This document shows, piece by piece, positions 16,499-23,621 of a DNA stretch of 32,763 nucleotides. Location: contig JAAYEH010000269.1 in the NCBI GenBank assembly GCA_012728855.1, positions 1 through 32,763 on the forward strand. The letters run 5' to 3'. Source of the DNA: Rhodopirellula sp. (GTDB taxonomy: Bacteria > Planctomycetota > Planctomycetia > Pirellulales > Thermoguttaceae). Under the pieces are notes generated by a model. It ran no database searches and was not told the DNA's origin. It saw nothing but the letters and a program-made list of their open reading frames with translations. Position 1 is the first letter of the stretch; every line of letters begins with the position of its first letter. Both the position numbers and the translations under genes were made by a program.

Positions 16499-17453
16499 AC
16501 CCGTGCGTCCACACGCCCCGCTCGCCCGAACCGCACCGGCGCCAAGGCTTCGGCAATCCGGTGGATTTACGCTCGTCGAACTCCTTGTAGTCATTGCCGT
16601 TATCGGCATCCTGATTTCGCTGTTGCTGCCCGCCGTCCAGGCGGCTCGCGAGGCGGCCCGCCGAGCGCAGTGCAAGAACAACGTGAAGCAGATCGGATTG
16701 GCTCTGCACAACTACCACGACGCCTTTCGAACCTTCCCTTCGGGGAGTATGTACGCCGCGCCGATCGGTCCCATTCTCAGTGGACCGTATTCCTGGGGCA
16801 TGATGATGCTGATCTTGCCTTACTTGGAACAGGGCAACGCCTATGAGACCATCGATTTCCGGCGCGGAGATTGCGGCGCCGAAATCCGCCGACTCCAGAC
16901 TGCCGGGCAGCCGGATCCGGCTTCGACCCCGATGCCGGTTTTTGTCTGTCCGAGCGATCCGCACGGGATGCAAACGCTGCTGAGCGGACCGGCCGGCCCT
17001 TTGCCGGCCAGCGGCCACTGCGGACTGCTCTACCCCGGCTGCTATTTGGGCGTCGCGGGCGACGATGAAGAAACGGCCAATTGCGGTGGGATTTATCACG
17101 GCAACGGGATGTTTTACAACCTGAGCAAAACCCGATTCTCCGATGTCGTGGACGGCACATCGATGACGCTGATGGTGGGCGAACGGGGCATTCCCAGCGA
17201 TCTCGGCTGGGGCTGGCTCATCTGCGGCGGGACCGAGTGCGAGCACTACATCAGCGCCGACCGCGGTCTCAGCCCCGGCGACAACGTGCCAAGTTACCTG
17301 AGCGTTCTGCAGCATTTCTGGAGTTGGCATCCCGGCGGCACGCATTTTGCGATCGCCGACGGCAGTGTGCGATTCCTCTCCTATGAGATTGACTACAACG
17401 CGTACCTCGGCATGTCGACTCGCAACGGGGGAGAAATCACCGGGAATCCCTAA
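16461..17453 (+). CDS. DUF1559 domain protein with prepilin-type signal
   Basis: A 330-residue pseudopilin-like protein. The N-terminal GGFTLVELLVVIAVIGIL segment is a type IV prepilin cleavage site and membrane helix, with processing expected between G35 and F36. The domain that follows has the DUF1559 marks: QAAREAARRAQCKNN, LHNYHDAFRTFPSG, DVVDGTSMTLMVGER and the C-terminal 'HPGGTHFAIADGSVRF' stretch. The family is greatly expanded in planctomycetes and its role is unknown. ATG 16461 is used, overlapping the lipoprotein gene by 38 bases; TTG 16440 and GTG 16503 are alternatives. The stop codon TAA is also the first three bases of a repeated hairpin motif. Confidence 0.92.
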   Translation: MTRRKKTSTLSNKPVRPHAPLARTAPAPRLRQSGGFTLVELLVVIAVIGILISLLLPAVQAAREAARRAQCKNNVKQIGLALHNYHDAFRTFPSGSMYAAPIGPILSGPYSWGMMMLILPYLEQGNAYETIDFRRGDCGAEIRRLQTAGQPDPASTPMPVFVCPSDPHGMQTLLSGPAGPLPASGHCGLLYPGCYLGVAGDDEETANCGGIYHGNGMFYNLSKTRFSDVVDGTSMTLMVGERGIPSDLGWGWLICGGTECEHYISADRGLSPGDNVPSYLSVLQHFWSWHPGGTHFAIADGSVRFLSYEIDYNAYLGMSTRNGGEITGNP

Positions 17454-17472
17454 CGCGGGCTGGGCCCGCAAC
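17451..17472 (+). repeat. Hairpin motif, copy 1
   Basis: The 22-base motif contains hairpin GCGGGC-TGG-GCCCGC at 17455-17469. A second copy lies at 17588-17609 with three changes, two of which swap a G-C pair for a C-G pair in the stem. It may also act as a weak terminator for the DUF1559 gene, but no T-run follows. Confidence 0.7.
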
Positions 17473-17477
17473 CCAAC

Positions 17478-17545
17478 GTAGCCTGACTCTCTGAGTCGGG
17501 TCGATCGGGTCTATCAATACTTCCCGACTCGGAGAGTCAGGCTAC
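17478..17545. repeat. BIME-like inverted pair with GTAG feet
   Basis: Two 23-base arms, 17478-17500 and 17523-17545, are inverted copies with one mismatch, 22 bases apart. Each has GTAG at its outer end and contains its own small dyad, GACTC/GAGTC. The layout matches the pair at 7627-7688 although the stem sequence differs. Confidence 0.8.
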
Positions 17546-17587
17546 CACGATGCGCGCACGGCGCGCAGAAGTTAGGAACAAAGACTC

Positions 17588-17609
17588 TAACGCGGCCTGC
17601 GGCCGCAAC
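17588..17609 (+). repeat. Hairpin motif, copy 2
   Basis: A direct repeat of the motif at 17451-17472, with hairpin GCGGCC-TGC-GGCCGC at 17592-17606. The fifth stem pair is C-G where copy 1 has G-C. The bases just after it (CCGCAACGGCCAACG when read with the stem end) recur inside the inverted repeat at 26330-26417. Confidence 0.7.
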
Positions 17610-17839
17610 GGCCAACGGAACCGGTTGAAGAAGTGCAGGCAGGAGACTCCGTGGCCCGCTTGCACTACCCCACCGCCACTTTTTCGGCAGGAACCAACCG
17701 CCTGCGCGTGATGCATCGCAGCGGGTTTGGAAACTGCCCCCTGGTGGACCGCGGCGTTTCGTGGCAAGATGTTGAGATCGTTTTGTTTGGACCGATCCCG
17801 TCTCCGTCGCGCAATGTTCGAGCTGGCAGACCTGAAACG

Positions 17840-18784
17840 ATGAACGACATGAAGATTTTCAGCGGACGAGCGAACCCCGATTTGGCCCGGCGGATGTGCG
17901 ACTACCTGGGACTGCCCTTGGGGCGGTTGTCGATCGCCAATTTTCCCGACGGCGAAATCTCCTGCAAGATCGACGAGGATGTTCGCGGCCGCGACATTTT
18001 TCTGGTTCAGCCGACCTGCACCCCGGTTAACGAGAGCGTGATGGAGCTGCTGATCATGATCGACAGCTTCAAGCGAGCCAGCGCCGAACGAATCACCGCC
18101 GTTATCCCCTATTACGGTTATGCACGCCAGGACCGCAAAGATGAGGGGAGAGTGCCGATCACCGCGAAACTCGTGGCGAATCTGATTACCCGGGCAGGCG
18201 CTGACCGGGTGCTGACGATGGACTTGCACGCGGCTCAAATCCAGGGCTTTTTCGACATCCCGGTCGATCATCTCTATGCGGCTCGCGTGATCGACGCCCA
18301 CTTCCTGAACATGGGGCTGACGGAGGACGAGATTGTTGTCGTAAGCCCTGATGAAGGAAGTATTAAGCGAGCGCTGAGCCACCTCCCACAGCTCGGCGGC
18401 AAGCTGGCAATCGTCGACAAGCGGCGGTCCGGCGCCACGTCCACCAAGCAGGCGAACCTGATCGGCGGTCCGGTCGAGAACAAAGTCGCCTTGATCTTCG
18501 ACGACATGATCAGCACGGCCGGTTCCATTACCGGCGCCGCCCACATGGTGAAGAAGGCCGGTGCAAAAGCGGTTTATCTGGCCGCCACTCACGGTCTCTT
18601 GGTTGGCGGCGCGATCCAGCGGCTCCAAGAATCACCCATCGAAGGGCTTGTGATCACCGATTCCATACCACTGGCTCCGGAAAAGGCACTGCCAATTATC
18701 CAGGTGTTGAGTGTAGCGCCTCTTTTGGGGGAAGCAGTAAAGCGGATCCATCGAAATGAATCGGTGAGTCGGTTGTTCGTTTGA
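17840..18784 (+). CDS. prs: Ribose-phosphate pyrophosphokinase
   Basis: A 314-residue cytoplasmic enzyme that makes PRPP from ribose 5-phosphate and ATP, feeding nucleotide, histidine and tryptophan synthesis. MKIFSGRANPDLA opens the protein, FPDGEISCKIDEDVRG and YYGYARQDRK are conserved, DLHAAQIQGFFDIPVDHL is the metal/PRPP signature, and FDDMISTAGSI is the PRPP loop. The frame is open for 69 codons upstream, but the family begins at this ATG, with a second Met three codons on. It heads a run of translation and replication genes. Confidence 0.96.
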   Translation: MNDMKIFSGRANPDLARRMCDYLGLPLGRLSIANFPDGEISCKIDEDVRGRDIFLVQPTCTPVNESVMELLIMIDSFKRASAERITAVIPYYGYARQDRKDEGRVPITAKLVANLITRAGADRVLTMDLHAAQIQGFFDIPVDHLYAARVIDAHFLNMGLTEDEIVVVSPDEGSIKRALSHLPQLGGKLAIVDKRRSGATSTKQANLIGGPVENKVALIFDDMISTAGSITGAAHMVKKAGAKAVYLAATHGLLVGGAIQRLQESPIEGLVITDSIPLAPEKALPIIQVLSVAPLLGEAVKRIHRNESVSRLFV

Positions 18785-18953
18785 ATCCGCGGAAGATGTG
18801 AATCTGCGGAGGATTTGCCGGATGCCGTTTTCGGAGGAACTGAAGAACGCGACGAGGCACTTCGCCGGATCGCGTTTTCACCACACTTTCGGGTGTCTTG
18901 GTTGGGGCCGGTTGGTATTTTTCAGAGATGCTCAGCCGGCTGGGGTTGAAATT

Positions 18954-18962
18954 TGCTAAAAT
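18954..18962 (+). promoter_or_regulatory. Candidate extended -10 promoter for the rplY run
   Basis: TGCTAAAAT gives a TGn extended -10 with hexamer TAAAAT at 18957-18962, in an AT-rich patch 59 bases before rplY. A TTGAAA at 18946 is too close to serve as its -35, but could pair with weaker -10 hexamers near 18969. Confidence 0.35.
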
Positions 18963-19021
18963 TCTCTCACAATAGCTAGTTTCGCCCTCACCCCGATTCG
19001 ATCTGCGAACAGAGGACTTCC

Positions 19022-19645
19022 ATGGCGGAGACAATGAACGTTCAAATCCGAGAGACGCGAGGCAAACGGCGTGCCCGGCGTCAGCGCGAGGCCGGGTTTA
19101 TTCCTGGCGTCTTGTATGGCCACGGCGAGCAGACGGTGAGCTTGTCTCTGCCGGCGGAGCAGATCGACGCGGCGATCCGGCACGGCAGCCGGCTGGTGAA
19201 TCTCAGCGGTGCCGTCACGCAGCAGGCTTTCATCCGGGAGTTGCAGTGGAACACCTGGGGAACCCAGATCCTTCACGTCGATCTTACGCGAGTTTCCGCC
19301 CACGAAAAGGTGGAAGTCCGCGTGCCGGTGGAGTTGCGGGGCGAAGCACCCGGCGTCAAGCAGGGCGGAGTGGTTGAGCAGCCGATCCACGAACTGGAAA
19401 TCGAATGCGAGGCGACGGCGATTCCGGAGAAGATTGGGGTAAACATCAACCACCTCGAATTCGACCGGGCGATTACGGTGGCGGACCTTGTGCTGCCGCC
19501 GACGGTTCGCGTTTTGGAGGATCCCACGGCCGTGGTGGTGCAATGCACCGCGCCGGCTGAGATGGTCGAAGAGGAAGGGACGGGAGAGACTGCGGAGCCG
19601 GAGTTGATCGGGCGCAAGAAAGCCGAGGGTGAAGAAGAGGAATAG
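19022..19645 (+). CDS. rplY: 50S ribosomal protein L25, long CTC type
   Basis: A 207-residue protein that binds 5S rRNA on the large ribosomal subunit. Residues 1-90 are the L25 domain (GKRRARRQREAGFIPGVLYG). Residues about 95-185 are the TL5/CTC beta domain (VRVPVELRGEAPGVKQGG), and the tail is strongly acidic. AGAGGA lies 6 bases before ATG 19022. It is followed 50 bases later by pth, a common pairing in bacteria. Confidence 0.95.
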   Translation: MAETMNVQIRETRGKRRARRQREAGFIPGVLYGHGEQTVSLSLPAEQIDAAIRHGSRLVNLSGAVTQQAFIRELQWNTWGTQILHVDLTRVSAHEKVEVRVPVELRGEAPGVKQGGVVEQPIHELEIECEATAIPEKIGVNINHLEFDRAITVADLVLPPTVRVLEDPTAVVVQCTAPAEMVEEEGTGETAEPELIGRKKAEGEEEE

Positions 19646-19695
19646 GCTCGACGTCGCACGAGCGTTTCGGGCGGGCTTGGCGGGGAGCGTCGACC

Positions 19696-20253
19696 ATGAA
19701 GCTGGTCGTGGGTTTGGGCAATCCCGGCCGTCGCTACGTGGGAACGCGACACAACATCGGCTTCATGGTGCTGGCCGAGTTGGCACGGCGGTATGGTGCC
19801 GGATCGCCCAAAAAGAAGTTTCAGGCAGAAGTGGTCGACATTGATTTGGACGGGGAGAAGACCCTCCTGGTCAGCCCGACAACGTATATGAACCTCAGTG
19901 GCGCAAGCGTACTGGCCGCCAGAGATTTTTATCGAGTGCCGTTGGAAGACGTACTGGTGATCTGCGACGACATGAATCTGCCGGTAGCGACGCTGCGTGT
20001 TCGAGCTGGCGGGTCGGCGGGCGGCCAGAAGGGGTTGGCGGATATTATTCGCCGACTCGGAGACGAGCAGGTGCCGCGTCTTCGCGTTGGGATAGGGTCG
20101 CCTCCGCAGGGGAGGGCAGGGACCGACTACGTGCTGGCTCGGTTTTCGGCTGAAGAACTCGGCGAAATGGAAAAAGCAATCGCGCGTGCGGCGGATGCAG
20201 CGGTCGTATGGGCCCGCGAGGGCATACACCGATGCATGAACCAATACAACTGA
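19696..20253 (+). CDS. pth: Peptidyl-tRNA hydrolase
   Basis: A 185-residue cytoplasmic esterase that frees tRNA from peptidyl-tRNA dropped by ribosomes. MKLVVGLGNPGRRYVGTRHN contains the catalytic His20, TTYMNLSG and CDDMNLP hold the Asn and Asp that complete the site, and GGSAGGQKGL follows as usual. GGGGAG lies about 8 bases before the ATG. Length is standard, and rpsF follows closely. Confidence 0.96.
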   Translation: MKLVVGLGNPGRRYVGTRHNIGFMVLAELARRYGAGSPKKKFQAEVVDIDLDGEKTLLVSPTTYMNLSGASVLAARDFYRVPLEDVLVICDDMNLPVATLRVRAGGSAGGQKGLADIIRRLGDEQVPRLRVGIGSPPQGRAGTDYVLARFSAEELGEMEKAIARAADAAVVWAREGIHRCMNQYN

Positions 20254-20276
20254 TCCGGTTAACGAGGAGTACTGTT

Positions 20277-20753
20277 TTGGCTTCTACGGTCTACGAAGGG
20301 ATGTTTATCTTGGATTCCGGTCGTTACAGCCGGGATCCGGAAGGCGTGTCGGCAGCGATCTCGCAAGCAATCAACCAAGCCGGCGGCGAAGTTCTCGTTA
20401 GCCGTCAATGGGAGGAGCGTCGATTGGCCTATCCCATTCAAGGCCAACGCAAGGGAACCTACTGGCTCACCTATGTCCGCCTCGAGTCGACGAAACTGAC
20501 GGAGGTCGAGCGGCAGTACCTGCTGAACGATAGTATTCTTCGCTTTCTCTTCCTGAAAGTCGACCCGCGGATTGTCAACGCGCTTGTGGAACACGCCACC
20601 AGCGGCCACATCGTCGCCCCCGCGGAAGCCGCTGAGCAGAAATCCGCTGACGGCGGCAGGCCTCGTCGCGAAAGGGAAAAGGTGGCGGTGGGCAGCCACA
20701 CGGTGGAAACGCCGCCCGAATTGGACGAAGAAGACGGCGACAACGACAACTAA
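20277..20753 (+). CDS. rpsF: 30S ribosomal protein S6
   Basis: A 158-residue small-subunit protein. ASTVYEGMFILDSGRY is the typical first strand, GGEVLVSRQWEERRLAYPI and GTYWLTYVR follow, and the tail beyond about residue 105 is a charged, acidic extension. The start is probably TTG 20277, with GAGGAG at 20264-20269, 7 bases upstream; an ATG 23 codons earlier overlaps pth and adds unrelated residues. It is followed by ssb. Confidence 0.93.
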   Translation: MASTVYEGMFILDSGRYSRDPEGVSAAISQAINQAGGEVLVSRQWEERRLAYPIQGQRKGTYWLTYVRLESTKLTEVERQYLLNDSILRFLFLKVDPRIVNALVEHATSGHIVAPAEAAEQKSADGGRPRREREKVAVGSHTVETPPELDEEDGDNDN

Positions 20754-20813
20754 TGCTCCAACGGGCTTTTGTTCGAACCCTGGCACGTTCGGCCTTCGCA
20801 GGAGTGGGTAATC

Positions 20814-21314
20814 ATGGCGAGCTACAACCGCGTGGTGTTGTTGGGAAATCTGACCCGAGATCCCGAGTTGCGGTATATTCCGAGCGGGACGGCCGTGTCC
20901 GAATTCGGTTTGGCGGTGAACGACCGTCGCAAGAGCGCTAGCGGAGAGTGGGTGGAAGAGACCACCTTCGTTGACATTACTCTCTGGGGGCGAACGGCGG
21001 AGGTCGCCAGCGAGTATCTTACCAAAGGCGCTCCGGTTCTCATTGAAGGCCGGTTGAAGTTCGATTCCTGGGAAACGACGGACGGGCAGAAGCGTTCCAA
21101 GCTCCGCGTCGTCGGTGAAAAAATGCAAATGCTCGGCCGTGTGGGCGAAGGAGGCGGTGCTGGTGGAGGTGGTGGCGCTGGTGGAGGAGGTGGCGGCGGA
21201 AAAAGTCGACCGCCCGCACGTCAGCAGCCATCCAACGACTACAGCCAGCCCTCGCCCGAACCCGACCAGTACGACGGTCCGGGGGGATCCCCGGAAGACG
21301 ATATTCCTTTTTGA
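20814..21314 (+). CDS. ssb: Single-stranded DNA-binding protein
   Basis: A 166-residue protein that coats single-stranded DNA in replication and repair. It has the OB fold ([20 protein letters not shown], then FGLAVNDRR, and [24 protein letters not shown]), a glycine-rich linker from about residue 118, and the exact DDIPF tail that recruits partner proteins. GGAG lies about 10 bases before ATG 20814. It lies between rpsF and rplI; rpsR, often found here, is absent. Confidence 0.96.
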   Translation: MASYNRVVLLGNLTRDPELRYIPSGTAVSEFGLAVNDRRKSASGEWVEETTFVDITLWGRTAEVASEYLTKGAPVLIEGRLKFDSWETTDGQKRSKLRVVGEKMQMLGRVGEGGGAGGGGGAGGGGGGGKSRPPARQQPSNDYSQPSPEPDQYDGPGGSPEDDIPF

Positions 21315-21381
21315 CCGCGGCGGCCACTTGTCGGGTGCGTCTGCCGACTACCTGGACATTATCAGCAAAGGTTGAGGATAC

Positions 21382-21939
21382 ATGGCGAAACCCATCGTTC
21401 AGCAGGCCGCGCGCCGCAAGCAGCATCGGCAAGGCAGTCGTCTGCCCAAAGGTTCCAACGGAGGCATCCAGCTTCTCTTGGTCCAGACGGTCGAACATCT
21501 AGGCAGCCAGGGCGACGTGGTCGAAGTCAAGCCCGGCTATGCCAAGAACTACCTCATCCCTCAGGGCCTGGCCACTATCGCCACGGAGCACCATCGGCGG
21601 ATGGTCGACAAGCATCGGGCCAGACTGGCGGAGATTCAGAAAGCCCGCCTCGCCGGCTTGAAGTTGCTTGCCGCTGATCTTGCGCGGCAGAGTGTGACCA
21701 TCGAGGCCAACGCCAACGACGAGGGGCATCTCTACGGCTCGGTCGGCGCGCCGGAAATCGTCGCTGCTCTGAAACGCAACAACATCGCGCTGACGCCCGA
21801 TCAGATCCGCCTCGAAGGTCCGCTGAAGGAACTTGGTCTTTACACGGTCCGTATCCACCTTGCTTCGGAAATCGACGCGGAGGTGAAGGTCTGGGTTGTT
21901 CCGTCGGTCGGAGAAGGCGTCCCCGGACAGGCAGGTTGA
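21382..21939 (+). CDS. rplI: 50S ribosomal protein L9 with N-terminal extension
   Basis: A 185-residue protein that binds 23S rRNA near the L1 stalk. The usual L9 start corresponds to about residue 29 (IQLLLVQTVEHLGSQGDVVEV), so there are about 28 extra basic residues in front. No ATG or GTG lies at the usual position, and GAGGA sits just before ATG 21382, so the extension appears real. NYLIPQGLA is the family signature. The C-terminal globular domain is complete. A terminator hairpin follows. Confidence 0.94.
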   Translation: MAKPIVQQAARRKQHRQGSRLPKGSNGGIQLLLVQTVEHLGSQGDVVEVKPGYAKNYLIPQGLATIATEHHRRMVDKHRARLAEIQKARLAGLKLLAADLARQSVTIEANANDEGHLYGSVGAPEIVAALKRNNIALTPDQIRLEGPLKELGLYTVRIHLASEIDAEVKVWVVPSVGEGVPGQAG

Positions 21940-21966
21940 TCGAGTTTTGTTCCACGAAATCAAGCG

Positions 21967-21996
21967 GGCCTGCGTTGACCGCAGGCCTTCTTCTTT
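21967..21996 (+). terminator. Intrinsic terminator after rplI
   Basis: GGCCTGCG-TTGAC-CGCAGGCC is a perfect 8-bp hairpin at 21967-21987, followed by TTCTTCTTT. It lies 28 bases past the rplI stop and would separate rplI from dnaB. Confidence 0.8.
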
Positions 21997-22082
21997 GGAT
22001 TCTGGGGCACGACCGACGCCCCGACCGCTTCCCCCGCTCGGCGGTTGCACCGCCGCCCGCTCCCGCTTGCGGAGAGGGTAGG

Positions 22083-22111
22083 TTGCCGTGCAACCGACCG
22101 CCTCTTATCAT
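22083..22111 (+). promoter_or_regulatory. Candidate sigma-70 promoter for dnaB
   Basis: TTGCCG at 22083-22088 and TATCAT at 22106-22111 with a 17-base spacer, after the terminator and 51 bases before the dnaB ATG. Confidence 0.4.
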
Positions 22112-22162
22112 GCGGTTGAAGTTGGATGCTCTTTTGCCTTTCACCAGCAGAGACGGATCGCC

Positions 22163-23587
22163 ATGGCAACTTACGGACGTGTTGAGGCCGGCCACAGCCA
22201 CCCGGCGGTCACTTCGGAAATCCTCGATCGGCTACCACCGCAGAATCTCGACGCGGAGAAATGCGTTCTCGGCAGCCTGCTGCTCGACTCCAGCATGTGC
22301 GACGACGTGGTCTTGCTGCTGCGCAGCGAGGATTTTTACTCCAGCCTGAACCAGAAGCTCTATTGCCACATTGTGGCGATGCACGACGAAGGCAGCCGCA
22401 TCGATACGGTGCTCCTGGTCGAACGGCTGAAGCAGGCAGGCGACTACGAAGCCGTCGGCGGAGCGGAGTACTTGCGGGAAGTGCTGAACTCGGTGGCCGT
22501 GGCCGCTCATGCCGTCTACTACGCCAAGATCGTCCGCGACAAGGCCACGTTGCGGTCGGTGATCCGCGCCAGCACGGAGATCCTCCGCGACGCCTACGAT
22601 CCGGCGATCGAACCCCGCGAGATGATCGGCTTGGCGGAAGAGAAGATCTTCGCCATCCACGACGCGCGGAGCAGCGACCAGTTGGCGAGCATGCACGACG
22701 TGCTCATCGAGGCCTTCGCCCATATCGACAAGCGGATGGAGCAAGGCGGCGCGACCGGCGTCCCCAGCGGCTTTGCCGATATGGACAGCATGACCGGCGG
22801 GCTGCACGAATCCGAGTTGGTGATTCTGGCGGCGCGTCCGAGCATGGGCAAGACGGCGCTGGCCACGAACATCGCCGATCACGTTGCCGTGGAAGCGCAA
22901 GGCTGCGTGCTGTTCGTCAGCCTGGAAATGGCGAGGTTGGAGCTTGCCCAGCGCATGCTCTGCGCTCGCGGCGAGATCAACGGCAAGAAGTTCCGCGGCA
23001 ATTACCTCTCGGGCGAAGACCGCGACCGCTTGTTGGAGGCCTCGGCGAAGCTGAGCAAGGCGCCCTTGTACATCGACGACACCCCCAGCCGCACGGTCAC
23101 GGAGATTGCCGCCGCGGCCAGGCGCCTGAAGCGTCGCCAGAATCTCGCTCTGATCGTAATCGATTACCTACAGCTCATCGAGCCCGACAACCCCAAGGAT
23201 CCCCGCCAGGAGCAAGTCGCCAAGATCGCACGGCGACTGAAAGGACTTGCCCGTGAGTTGAGCGTGCCGCTTCTCTGCCTCGCTCAGCTAAACCGCCAGG
23301 CCGAAGCGACCAAGGATAACCGGCCACGGCTGAGCCATCTGCGGGAGTCCGGCGCGATCGAGCAGGACGCCGACGTGGTGATGTTCGTTCACCGCGAAGA
23401 GTATTACCATACCCGCGAGGAAGCCAAGGACATGGACATTGTCGGCCACGCCGAGATCATTGTGGCCAAGCAGCGCAACGGCCCCACGGGCGAAATCAAG
23501 CTCCACTGGTTCCAGGACTTCACCCGATTCAAGAACGCCGCGCAGAAAGCGTACGACGAATTCGAACAATTCGGCGACAAGTTCTGA
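22163..23587 (+). CDS. dnaB: Replicative DNA helicase DnaB
   Basis: A 474-residue hexameric 5'-3' helicase that unwinds the replication fork. The N-terminal domain starts near LPPQNLDAEKCVLGSLL. In the RecA-like domain, Walker A is ARPSMGKTALATNIA, Walker B is LALIVIDYLQL, and LAQLNRQ and LRESGAIEQDADVV match the later motifs. ATG 22163 is preferred over GTG 22088, because the extra 25 residues overlap the promoter candidate and lack similarity. No intein is present. Confidence 0.96.
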   Translation: MATYGRVEAGHSHPAVTSEILDRLPPQNLDAEKCVLGSLLLDSSMCDDVVLLLRSEDFYSSLNQKLYCHIVAMHDEGSRIDTVLLVERLKQAGDYEAVGGAEYLREVLNSVAVAAHAVYYAKIVRDKATLRSVIRASTEILRDAYDPAIEPREMIGLAEEKIFAIHDARSSDQLASMHDVLIEAFAHIDKRMEQGGATGVPSGFADMDSMTGGLHESELVILAARPSMGKTALATNIADHVAVEAQGCVLFVSLEMARLELAQRMLCARGEINGKKFRGNYLSGEDRDRLLEASAKLSKAPLYIDDTPSRTVTEIAAAARRLKRRQNLALIVIDYLQLIEPDNPKDPRQEQVAKIARRLKGLARELSVPLLCLAQLNRQAEATKDNRPRLSHLRESGAIEQDADVVMFVHREEYYHTREEAKDMDIVGHAEIIVAKQRNGPTGEIKLHWFQDFTRFKNAAQKAYDEFEQFGDKF

Positions 23588-23621
23588 CGCTTCGTATCAC
23601 GGCGGGCGGTTGAAAAAAGAG

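Larger units (their letters stand above)
17454..17839. other. Repeat-filled intergenic region between the DUF1559 gene and prs
   Basis: No gene is seen. In order it holds hairpin motif copy 1, a BIME-like inverted pair (17478-17545), a 7-bp-stem hairpin with loop ACG at 17551-17567, hairpin motif copy 2 (17588-17609), and about 230 bases of unique sequence up to prs. The unique part is open in the prs frame but lacks PRPP synthetase similarity, so I treat it as leader. Confidence 0.7.

Noticed and set aside
22040..22054. Hairpin GGCGG-TTGCA-CCGCC as a second terminator
   Set aside because: The stem is only 5 bp and no T-run follows.
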